A DNA stretch of 31,908 bases from Actinomycetes bacterium. Lineage in GTDB: Bacteria > Actinomycetota > Actinomycetes > Actinomycetales > Demequinaceae. The notes beneath the pieces were generated by a model. It was not told the DNA's origin. It worked only from the letters and a program-made list of their open reading frames with translations, and did no database searches. The stretch covers positions 1 to 31,908 of the forward strand of contig JAEYOR010000018.1 of assembly GCA_023411615.1 (NCBI GenBank), read 5' to 3'. A program made the translations under genes and the position numbers. Below, piece after piece: positions 14,228-21,667 of the stretch (position 1 is its first letter; each line of letters opens with the position of its first letter).

Positions 14228-15925
14228 CTACTCCTGGTCGGCGTTGTCGGGGTCAGAGCTCGGCTCGGCATCCGCGCTTGCTTCGCCGTCCGCGTCCTGG
14301 TCGTCGCCCGTGGTCGCGGGACCGATGTCGGCCTTGCCCACCACCACGCGATCGCCCTTCTTGAGCGAACCATCGACTGCACGCACCTCAACTACGCCGT
14401 CGGTCGCAAGACCGGTCACCACAGTGACAAAGCGGGTGGTTCCTGGGTTCTCTGGGTCTTCAACCTCGACTCGCACGTCGCCGTTGGCAACGGAGGACAA
14501 GGCGGCTGCCGGAACCACGAGCACCTCACCGGCCGTCGACTCGACGGGAATGATGACGCGCACGTTCGCACCAATGAGAATGTCGGGGATGTTCTCGAAC
14601 GTCACCGTCATCTGAATGCGACTCGATGATCCAGACTCGGGAATCTCCGAGATGACGGCTTCAATCGGCTCTTCAAGCAAGTCAGGCTCATCGATGATGA
14701 CCTTGTCGCCCACCTCAAGGCGGCGCGCATCCTGCTCCGAGACACCAACGGTCATCGCGATCTCGGCGCCGGAGACAGTCATGAAGTTGCCCGAGACCGT
14801 ATCGCCCCGCGATACCGACGTGTCATTGACCTGAACGGGGAGGCGCTTGACAAAGATCAGCTCGCCCGCAGGAATCCACGTGCCAGCCTTCTTCTCGGCC
14901 GCAACCAACTGCTCGGAAGCGTCGGCCTGCTGGCGCTTGGCGTCGTCCAAAGCGCGGCGCAATGCCGTGAGGTCTCCCGGGCTCTGTGCCTCTTTGAGGC
15001 GTGCCTTCGCCACATCCAGTGCGCTTTGGGCTGCACGCACAAAGGAGTCCTGCTCTGCGGTCACTGCAGCGAGACTGTTCTGGGCGTTCGTCACCGCATT
15101 TTGCAGGGTGATGTATGCCGGCGAACCCGCGACGGGCGTGCCAGCAGTGATGGCATCCGCGAGCTCCTGCTGCGCGATGGTGAGGTCACCATTGGCGCTT
15201 GCGATTGCGGCCGTCCGCGCAGCGTTGGCGGCTGTCAGCGAAGCCTGGGCGTCGGCGACGGCGTTCTGTGCTTCAACGAGAGACGATCCTGTCGCCCCAC
15301 CCGCCTCGTTGAGGGCCTTTTGCGCGTCCTGGACGGCCTGGCTCGCAAAACGAGACGCGTCGCGTGCGGCATCGAGCGCCTCACGGTCCGCCTCAGAGGT
15401 CGTGTTCGCCGCGTAGCCCGCATTCGCATAGAGCGCCTGGATCGCCGCTCCCGTTTCCGGTCCCCACGTGCGGTCCGGGCTTGAAAGCAGACCCAAGCGG
15501 TTGAGAGCGAGCTCAAGCTGTTCGACGTCGTCACCAGACGAGCCGGGCCGCAGGTCACGGTACACGGGCAGGTCACCAGTGAGCACGATGACCGGTCGAC
15601 CGGCCACCTCAAGCGCGACCGACCCATCCGTCAGTTCGGTCCCCACTTCGGGTACAGCCGTGACGATCTGTGCCTCGACATCGCCTCCAACGGCGCCTTC
15701 GAGCGAGAGCGAGATCGGGTCGTCGAAGTCGATCGAGCCTCGAGCAATGATGTCGGCCGAAAGCACGCGCTGTTCGACATCAGCAGTGATGAGGGACGGT
15801 GTGGGCGGCTGAGCGCGCGCGGCGGCCTCGGCAGGAGAGGTGATGGTCGCTCCCGCGATCCATCCAATTGCTCCTGCACCAACCACGAGTCCGAGCGCGC
15901 CGCCTACGAGACGGTTGCGGTTCAT
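14228..15925 (-). CDS. MacA-like adaptor protein with a peptidoglycan-binding domain
   Basis: This 565-residue membrane-fusion-type adaptor has one N-terminal membrane segment (about 7-28). After a barrel/lipoyl-like region comes a peptidoglycan-binding type 1 domain (about 125-170, DLRPGSSGDDVEQLELALNR and WGPETGAAIQALYANAGY). A long Ala/Gln/Glu-rich helical hairpin (about 178-345) follows, then the second half of the lipoyl/barrel domains and an acidic tail. The wall-binding domain fits a monoderm lacking an outer-membrane channel. The start overlaps the lipoprotein stop (ATGA). Confidence 0.87.
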   Translation of the reverse strand: MNRNRLVGGALGLVVGAGAIGWIAGATITSPAEAAARAQPPTPSLITADVEQRVLSADIIARGSIDFDDPISLSLEGAVGGDVEAQIVTAVPEVGTELTDGSVALEVAGRPVIVLTGDLPVYRDLRPGSSGDDVEQLELALNRLGLLSSPDRTWGPETGAAIQALYANAGYAANTTSEADREALDAARDASRFASQAVQDAQKALNEAGGATGSSLVEAQNAVADAQASLTAANAARTAAIASANGDLTIAQQELADAITAGTPVAGSPAYITLQNAVTNAQNSLAAVTAEQDSFVRAAQSALDVAKARLKEAQSPGDLTALRRALDDAKRQQADASEQLVAAEKKAGTWIPAGELIFVKRLPVQVNDTSVSRGDTVSGNFMTVSGAEIAMTVGVSEQDARRLEVGDKVIIDEPDLLEEPIEAVISEIPESGSSSRIQMTVTFENIPDILIGANVRVIIPVESTAGEVLVVPAAALSSVANGDVRVEVEDPENPGTTRFVTVVTGLATDGVVEVRAVDGSLKKGDRVVVGKADIGPATTGDDQDADGEASADAEPSSDPDNADQE

Positions 15926-17016
15926 TTTGTGCCGTTCATCGACGCCGCGAGGGCACGAAGCTCATCCTCGTGTTCGAGCGCGAACTTCTCCTCGATCTCG
16001 GCGTAGATGTCGTTGATCTTCTCGTCGATGTCCTTTGTGCACTCGAACTGCGCCTTAGCGACCTTGATCTCTTCGTCTAGCAGTTCTTCCAAGGAGGCCC
16101 GCTGTTCGGCGGTGAGCTCCGGCTGCTTGAACAGCTCGTCAAGCTCGTCCTGAGATGCGTTCTCGAAGAACTCGTCGATGTCGTCTTGCGCCCAACCCTC
16201 AAACGGGTCCTTGTAGAAGTCCTGGCCGAGAATCTCTTGCTGGCGGGAGTCGAAGTCGCTGTACACCCAGTCGTAGAACTCCGTCTGGCCCTTGAAGTCG
16301 TAGCCGGCTTCCTTCATGCATGACGCCCACTTCGAGTTCAACTCGGTGACACGGGGGTCCGCCTCGAAGCGCGCGTTCAAGTCGTCGTAGTACGGCTGCA
16401 TGGCGTCCCAGAACTCGGGGTTCATCGACGGGTCGTCGCCGGACACGGCACGCTGAGCCTTGTCGTAGCATCCGGGGGTGGTAGGTCCGCCCATTCCCGG
16501 ATCGATCGCAATGCCGCTGGCGTCGCCTTCGACGTCAACGTCCAAGGGAACGTCCTCGTAGACGCCCCACAGTGCCTCGTTGTACGCCTCAAGCTCAGAC
16601 TCGGTGAGCGACGACGTGTATTCCGTGTTCGGGTCTTCCCAGTCCGCCCACGGGTCCTCGTAGTCCCCGTCCTCGTTGTAGCTGTTCAGTGTCCAGTAGA
16701 CGATGCCAAAGCCTTCGCGTTCGACGCGCTTCAGTTCATCCTCATCGTTGTACTCCCCGAAGTCACTGCCCATGTCGGGGTACTCGATCGGGATGTACTC
16801 CCAGCCTGCCTCGCGCATGCACGACGCAATCTCTTCCTCGATCGCGCGCTGTTGAGCGTCGTAGTCGATGTTCGCGTAGTCGGGCAAGCCCATGATCGAT
16901 GCGATGGACGTGGTGCTCTTCTTGTCCTCCGGCTTGTCATCTCCGGAGCAAGCAGTGAGTGTGAGGGTTGCGGCGCCGATCGCGGCAGCCACATAGAAGC
17001 CTCGGTGCGCGCGCAT
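15922..17016 (-). CDS. Acidic lipoprotein of unknown function in the MacAB-like operon
   Basis: This 364-residue predicted lipoprotein has a short basic N-terminus, a hydrophobic stretch and the lipobox LTAC with C23 as lipid attachment site. The mature part is very acidic. It contains two copies of a short motif, SCMREAGW (65-72) and SCMKEAGY (232-239), plus C183 and C326, so two disulfides are possible. I do not recognise a named family. First position in the operon with adaptor, ATPase and permease suggests a substrate-binding or accessory role at the outer membrane face. ATG at 17016 follows a G-rich ribosome-binding site. Confidence 0.8.
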   Translation of the reverse strand: MRAHRGFYVAAAIGAATLTLTACSGDDKPEDKKSTTSIASIMGLPDYANIDYDAQQRAIEEEIASCMREAGWEYIPIEYPDMGSDFGEYNDEDELKRVEREGFGIVYWTLNSYNEDGDYEDPWADWEDPNTEYTSSLTESELEAYNEALWGVYEDVPLDVDVEGDASGIAIDPGMGGPTTPGCYDKAQRAVSGDDPSMNPEFWDAMQPYYDDLNARFEADPRVTELNSKWASCMKEAGYDFKGQTEFYDWVYSDFDSRQQEILGQDFYKDPFEGWAQDDIDEFFENASQDELDELFKQPELTAEQRASLEELLDEEIKVAKAQFECTKDIDEKINDIYAEIEEKFALEHEDELRALAASMNGTK

Positions 17017-17048
17017 AGCGCCCCCCTTTACTGGGCTAGGTGGACAGC

Positions 17049-17054
17049 ACTATA
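17049..17054 (-). promoter_or_regulatory. -10 element (TATAGT) of the lipoprotein-ABC operon
   Basis: TATAGT on the minus strand would place the transcript start near 17042, about 26 bases before the lipoprotein ATG. No good -35 is seen at 16-18 bases, so the promoter may depend on an activator or another sigma factor. Confidence 0.4.
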
Positions 17055-17133
17055 ACGCCGCGCGCGTTCAAAGCGTTGGGTCCGATGTCAAAGAAGTTTC
17101 TGCATCGATGAGAACACGCTCAAATGGCTCGGC

Positions 17134-17463
17134 CTACGCCCCAAGGACCTCGTCAAAGTGCTCGATCAAGCTGGACTTCGGCTTGGCTCCCACGATGCTC
17201 TTCACCACCGCGCCATCTCGGAAGAACGTGAGGGTGGGGATTGACAACACGCCGTATGCCATCGCGAGATCAGGGTTGGCGTCGGTGTCCACCTTCACCA
17301 CTTTGAGGCGGCCCGCATAGTCGGTGGCCAACTCATCGAGAATGGGCGCGACCGCCCGGCAGGGACCGCACCACGTCGCCCAGAAATCGACGACCACGGG
17401 AATGCTGGACTCGACGACCTCGGCCTTGAATGTATCGGTGGTGGCGTGAACGACCTCAGTCAC
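17134..17463 (-). CDS. trxA: Thioredoxin
   Basis: This 109-residue classical thioredoxin has the active site WCGPC at residues 31-35 in VVVDFWATWCGPCRAVAP, the cis-proline motif SIPTLTFF, and a normal thioredoxin-fold length. It reduces protein disulfides in the cytoplasm using electrons from TrxB. It starts with GTG overlapping the trxB stop by 4 bases, so trxB and trxA are translated as a coupled pair. Confidence 0.96.
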   Translation of the reverse strand: MTEVVHATTDTFKAEVVESSIPVVVDFWATWCGPCRAVAPILDELATDYAGRLKVVKVDTDANPDLAMAYGVLSIPTLTFFRDGAVVKSIVGAKPKSSLIEHFDEVLGA

Positions 17464-18443
17464 CGCGTTCCGCCCTTGAGCAACTGCTTCTCGTCAAGCC
17501 CGTGCTCAACATCTTCGAGATCCTCAAGCCAGCGTTGGGCATCAAGTGCCGCTGCGCAACCGGACCCAGCGGCAGTGATCGCCTGACGGTATCGGTTGTC
17601 AACAAGGTCTCCGCACGCGAAGACGCCCGGCACATTGGTGTAGGTGGTGCGTCCCTGGACCTGCACATAGCCTTCTGCGTCCGTGTCGATGACGTCCTTG
17701 ACCAGCTCTGAACGCGGGTCGTGGCCAATGGCGACAAACATGCCGGTGGCGCGCAACGTGGACTCAAGTCCAGTAACCCGGTCACGGACGGTCACACCTT
17801 CGAGCTTGATGTCGCCCTCAAGACCAATCACCTCGGAGTTCCATACAAAGTCGATCTTGGGATCCGCCTTGGCGCGATCCGCCATCACCTTGGAGGCGCG
17901 GAGCTCATCGCGGCGGTGGACGATCGTCACCTTGTTGGCGAAGCGAGTGAGGAACGTCGCCTCTTCCATAGCGGAGTCGCCCCCGCCGATGACTACGACG
18001 TCCTGATTGCGGAAGAAGAAGCCGTCACACGTCGCGCACCAGCTGACGCCCTTGCCCGACAGGCGCTTCTCGTCGTCGAGGCCGATCTCCTTATAGGCCG
18101 AACCCATCGCGAGAATGACAGAACGGGTCTGATACACCGTTCCCATGCCCACGGTCACCGTCTTGATGTCGCCCTCGAGTTGAAGTGCCGTGGCATCGTC
18201 AAGCAGCACCTCCGCACCGAACTTCTCGGCTTGCGACTGGAGTGTCTGCATGAGCTCGGGGCCCTGGACGCCCTCGACGAAGCCAGGAAAGTTCTCGACC
18301 TCAGTGGTATTCATCAGCGCACCACCTGCGGTGATCGACCCCGCGACGACGAGGGGGTTGAGGCCTGCACGAGCGGCGTAGATGGCGGCGGTGTAACCGG
18401 CAGGGCCAGAGCCCACGATGATGACGTTGCGAATCTCAGACAC
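17460..18443 (-). CDS. trxB: Thioredoxin reductase
   Basis: This 327-residue FAD/NADPH flavoenzyme has the FAD-binding loop GSGPAGYTAAIYAARAG (11-27), redox-active CATC (136-139), NADPH-binding loop GGGDSAMEEA (153-162) and the C-terminal ACGDL FAD motif. It recycles thioredoxin. The start is GTG at 18443. The 119-bp gap upstream, after the pseudokinase gene, contains a SigR/SigH-like promoter sequence, so the pair is probably induced by thiol-oxidative stress. Confidence 0.96.
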   Translation of the reverse strand: MSEIRNVIIVGSGPAGYTAAIYAARAGLNPLVVAGSITAGGALMNTTEVENFPGFVEGVQGPELMQTLQSQAEKFGAEVLLDDATALQLEGDIKTVTVGMGTVYQTRSVILAMGSAYKEIGLDDEKRLSGKGVSWCATCDGFFFRNQDVVVIGGGDSAMEEATFLTRFANKVTIVHRRDELRASKVMADRAKADPKIDFVWNSEVIGLEGDIKLEGVTVRDRVTGLESTLRATGMFVAIGHDPRSELVKDVIDTDAEGYVQVQGRTTYTNVPGVFACGDLVDNRYRQAITAAGSGCAAALDAQRWLEDLEDVEHGLDEKQLLKGGTR

Positions 18444-18486
18444 GGGAAGAGCCCTTTGTTAAATGTGACACGAATGCTGACTTGCC

Positions 18487-18513
18487 AACATGATCGTAGG
18501 CCCCCGCTATTCC
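18487..18513 (-). promoter_or_regulatory. SigR/SigH-type promoter candidate for trxB-trxA
   Basis: On the minus strand GGAAT (18513-18509), followed by A, is separated by 19 bases from GTT (18489-18487). This matches the pattern known for the disulfide-stress ECF sigma factors SigR (Streptomyces) and SigH (Mycobacterium), which control trxBA. Transcription would start about 35-40 bases before the trxB GTG. Confidence 0.45.
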
Positions 18514-18562
18514 ACCGCACACCCCGCGCCGCGCCCGTGACGGCGAGGTTGAGGGGTGGTCG

Positions 18563-19900
18563 CTACGGTGCGGCCGGTGGCACTGGCGCGAAGCTGAACT
18601 CCGGATAGTTCTCGCCGGTCTCACCGTCACCGAGCGGATCGATCGGCGTCTGGATGCGGTCGATGGCCACGAGTGACGCGACAAACACGGCGACGATGAA
18701 CAGAGACACGAGGAGGGGACCAGGCCGGAATGGCGCTGGGGCTTGGGCACGCTCCCGCGCCGCAAGCGCCGCACGGGCGAGCCCTTCTGATCCGGGGAAG
18801 CGGCTCTCGAGTCTGTTGAGGATCGCCTCCATGACGGAGGGACGCACCACCTCATTCTGCTCAGCGACGATGTCGTGAAACTCGTCGAGATCGTCAACGG
18901 CACGCCCAAACCGCGTGAGAGGCCGTTGCGGCGGTTCGGCCTCAATGATGATGTCGTCATCGACGATCTCAGCTTCGACCGGGGCGATCTCGATGTCGGT
19001 GAGCACGTCCACGGTGGCGAGCTCATCCGTCGCCGCGTCGTCCGCCACCACCGCGTCGGCAACTGCAGCGTCGGCCGCAGCCATGGGGAGTCCTGGCGCA
19101 GGCGTCGGCACGGGCGCCGGTGGCCACCACAGACGCGGCGCCTCACTCGCAAGCAAGCGCAAAGCGGGGAGGGAGCCAGAGCCGAGTGCCGCGACGATCG
19201 CCTCAAGACTGCGCGGCGCCTTGCCCTTGATGGCAGCAACAGCGAGCTCGCGAGCCGGGGCCGTGAGGTCGTCGGGCAGATCCTCCGCACTCACCTCGGT
19301 GAAGCTGCGGCCCGTCACACCCTCGACAAACAGCTGAGCGAGCGTGACGGCATCGTCCCGGTCGCGACTGCGCGATCTCTTCCCGGCTTGGCTCGCAAGC
19401 TCGGACTCGAAGCCCACGCCAGTGATGACAACGCGGCCCTTGGCGGTGACGATCACATGCCGCGCCGTGATGACACCGTGTTCGACGCCCGCTCGAGCGG
19501 CGGTGCCCAGCGCGTCTGCCGCCGCGCCGACAACGGCCGCCGCAATGTCGGGTGCAAGGGCTGCTTTTCCCAAGAGCTCGTCGAGCCGGATTCCGCGTGG
19601 GCGTTCCGTCACCACATATGAGCGACGGCTCGCACCTGTGCCTTCAGTGCCTGCAACAAGGACGCGGGCAATGCGTTGATCGGCGACAAGACGGGCGCGG
19701 TTCGCAGCCCTCACCACTGACGTCGGCGCAATCGACGAGATGAGATGAATTGTCACGTCCCGGTGCAGACGTTCGTCGCGGCCAATGAAGGATGCGGCGC
19801 CGTCGAGTTGTGCATCATCGGGTCGCACCGCGACGTATCGTCGCGCGATCCGATCGCCCGCCTGCACTCGTACCTCCGTTGAAGTTGTGACCTCGGTCAT
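18563..19900 (-). CDS. Membrane-anchored MurJ-associated pseudokinase
   Basis: This 445-residue protein has a protein-kinase-like N-terminal domain (about 15-240). The catalytic positions are lost: the HRD-loop region reads HGVITARHVIV (141-151), and the place of DFG reads ITGVGFE (159-165), so base, metal-binding Asn and Asp are all missing. A low-complexity Ala/Asp/Glu linker (about 260-350) leads to a membrane segment (about 396-414) and a 30-residue outer tail. In M. tuberculosis the equivalent pseudokinase is fused to MviN/MurJ and, when phosphorylated by PknB, recruits FhaA. Here it is separate and its ATG overlaps the murJ stop by 4 bases. Confidence 0.75.
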   Translation of the reverse strand: MTEVTTSTEVRVQAGDRIARRYVAVRPDDAQLDGAASFIGRDERLHRDVTIHLISSIAPTSVVRAANRARLVADQRIARVLVAGTEGTGASRRSYVVTERPRGIRLDELLGKAALAPDIAAAVVGAAADALGTAARAGVEHGVITARHVIVTAKGRVVITGVGFESELASQAGKRSRSRDRDDAVTLAQLFVEGVTGRSFTEVSAEDLPDDLTAPARELAVAAIKGKAPRSLEAIVAALGSGSLPALRLLASEAPRLWWPPAPVPTPAPGLPMAAADAAVADAVVADDAATDELATVDVLTDIEIAPVEAEIVDDDIIIEAEPPQRPLTRFGRAVDDLDEFHDIVAEQNEVVRPSVMEAILNRLESRFPGSEGLARAALAARERAQAPAPFRPGPLLVSLFIVAVFVASLVAIDRIQTPIDPLGDGETGENYPEFSFAPVPPAAP

Positions 19901-21648
19901 CGTACGCGGCGAAGGCGTCGCATGAGGGTGCGGGACGCGGCTTGAGTCTCGGGAATGCGCAAGATGCGGGACATGAGGACGTACGTGGCAACCATCACCA
20001 GTCCAACGGCCGCGGCGGTGAGTGCGCTCCCGGTCACTGCACGCGCGCCGGCCTCACGCCACGTTTCAGGCGCCCACCACATGAGGAGGAGGCCAGGCAC
20101 CGCGGCAATGAGCGCGGCAGCCAAGGACTTCGCGTACGTCGCCGCGATGCGTCGTCCATCAATCCCACCGAGGCGGGACCGGAGGCCCCACATGCGCAGC
20201 ACGACGGCAACGATGTTCGACGCGGTGAGGCCGAGCGCCACACCCGCCACCCACCATTCGGGTGCGATGGCCCACCGGAAGGCATAAGCAACCGCGAGCC
20301 ACGCCGCCGTCATCGCAATGTGAATGGCGAACACGGTGCGGCCATCCTCCAAAGCGAAATACGCCTGCTTGAACATGACTGACGCGCCAAGCGGGACGAG
20401 GCCCAGCACCATGAAGCGCAACACCCACGCGACTGCCTCAATAGCGTCGGGATCCGCTGTGAGAGCGAGCACGCGCACCACGTGTGGCGCGGCGACAAAC
20501 AGCACGGCGCTCGCGAGCATCATGAACGCCCCCACGAGCCGGACGCCCTCGCTCAGCACCTCGCGCAGTTGCTTCATGTCATTGTCTGCGGCAAAGCGGG
20601 ACATCCGCGTGAAGAGGACCGTCATGAGCGAGATCGCCACGAGCGAGTGCGGCAACAGGTACATGCTGAGCGACATGTCATAGACGGCCGCGCCCGCAAC
20701 AGTTGGGTCCGGGATGAGGGCCGACGCCGGAGTTCCGGGGATCGCGTCGCGCACCGCTGCGGCGTGGGGGGCTGCGGTGGCGACGCGCGTGACAAGCGTG
20801 ACGCCGATCTGCTCAATGACAACGGCGCTCAGGGCCCAGCCGGCAACGCGCGCCACCGTGGACAGCTCACCCTTGGGACCGCGCCACACCCAACGCCAGC
20901 GGTAGCCGCCCCGGTACAGCGGGACGATCAAGATGACGGCTTGCACAGCGATGCCGAGCGTCGCGACCCCGGCGATGAGGAAGATGCGGCCAAAGGTCCA
21001 CTGCTCGACAACGTCGGCCGGTGTGCCAGAAACGGGAGCAAAGCGGCCGTAGATGCCGAGATAGGCGATGAGCCCGATGATCGCCACCACGTTATTGGCG
21101 ACCGGCGCCCACATGAAGGCGCCGTACTGTTCACGGGCATTGAGCACTTGGCCAAAGAGCGAGTACAGGCCGTAGAAGAACAGCTGCGGGATGCACCAGA
21201 GGGCAAAGGCAGTGGCGAGCTGCGTTTGGTCTGGACCCCAATTGTCGGAGAACACTCGCACCCAGAAGGCCGCCATCGCAGTGAAGACCACCGTGACGGC
21301 TAGGATCGCCACGGTGCCAATGGTGATGATGCGGTGGACGGTGCGGTCGCGGCCGTCGGCGAAGGCGCGGACAATCTGGGGCACGAGCGCCGAGTTGAGC
21401 ACGCCAGCCGCGAGGACGGCGAACATGACATTTGGCAGGCGGTTCGCAACCGAGTAGGCGTCCGCAGCGATGCCGGTGACGCTGATAGCCGCGACCAAGA
21501 GGATGGTGTTACGTACTAAGCCGAGGATGCGGGACGCGAGAGTCCCTGCGGCCATGACGGCGGTGTTGCCCATCAGTGACCGGTTTGCTCCGCGCGGTCG
21601 CGGCGCACCAGGGGTGCCCGCGGGCACGGCAGCCTCGTCTGACGTCAT
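19897..21648 (-). CDS. murJ: Lipid II flippase MurJ (MviN)
   Basis: This roughly 583-residue MOP-superfamily flippase moves the peptidoglycan precursor lipid II across the membrane. The opening NTAVMAAGTLASRILGLVRNTIL and AYSVANRLPNVMFAVLAAGVLNSALVP are typical MurJ sequence, and about 14 hydrophobic segments follow. The frame is open to 21741, but the ATG at 21648, 19 bases after the upstream stop, gives the expected short cytoplasmic N-terminus; its ribosome-binding site is poor. It ends after the last membrane segment without the intracellular pseudokinase domain that mycobacterial MviN carries; that domain is the next gene. Confidence 0.9.
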   Translation of the reverse strand: MTSDEAAVPAGTPGAPRPRGANRSLMGNTAVMAAGTLASRILGLVRNTILLVAAISVTGIAADAYSVANRLPNVMFAVLAAGVLNSALVPQIVRAFADGRDRTVHRIITIGTVAILAVTVVFTAMAAFWVRVFSDNWGPDQTQLATAFALWCIPQLFFYGLYSLFGQVLNAREQYGAFMWAPVANNVVAIIGLIAYLGIYGRFAPVSGTPADVVEQWTFGRIFLIAGVATLGIAVQAVILIVPLYRGGYRWRWVWRGPKGELSTVARVAGWALSAVVIEQIGVTLVTRVATAAPHAAAVRDAIPGTPASALIPDPTVAGAAVYDMSLSMYLLPHSLVAISLMTVLFTRMSRFAADNDMKQLREVLSEGVRLVGAFMMLASAVLFVAAPHVVRVLALTADPDAIEAVAWVLRFMVLGLVPLGASVMFKQAYFALEDGRTVFAIHIAMTAAWLAVAYAFRWAIAPEWWVAGVALGLTASNIVAVVLRMWGLRSRLGGIDGRRIAATYAKSLAAALIAAVPGLLLMWWAPETWREAGARAVTGSALTAAAVGLVMVATYVLMSRILRIPETQAASRTLMRRLRRVR

Positions 21649-21667
21649 GCTGACATTGTTGCGGTAC

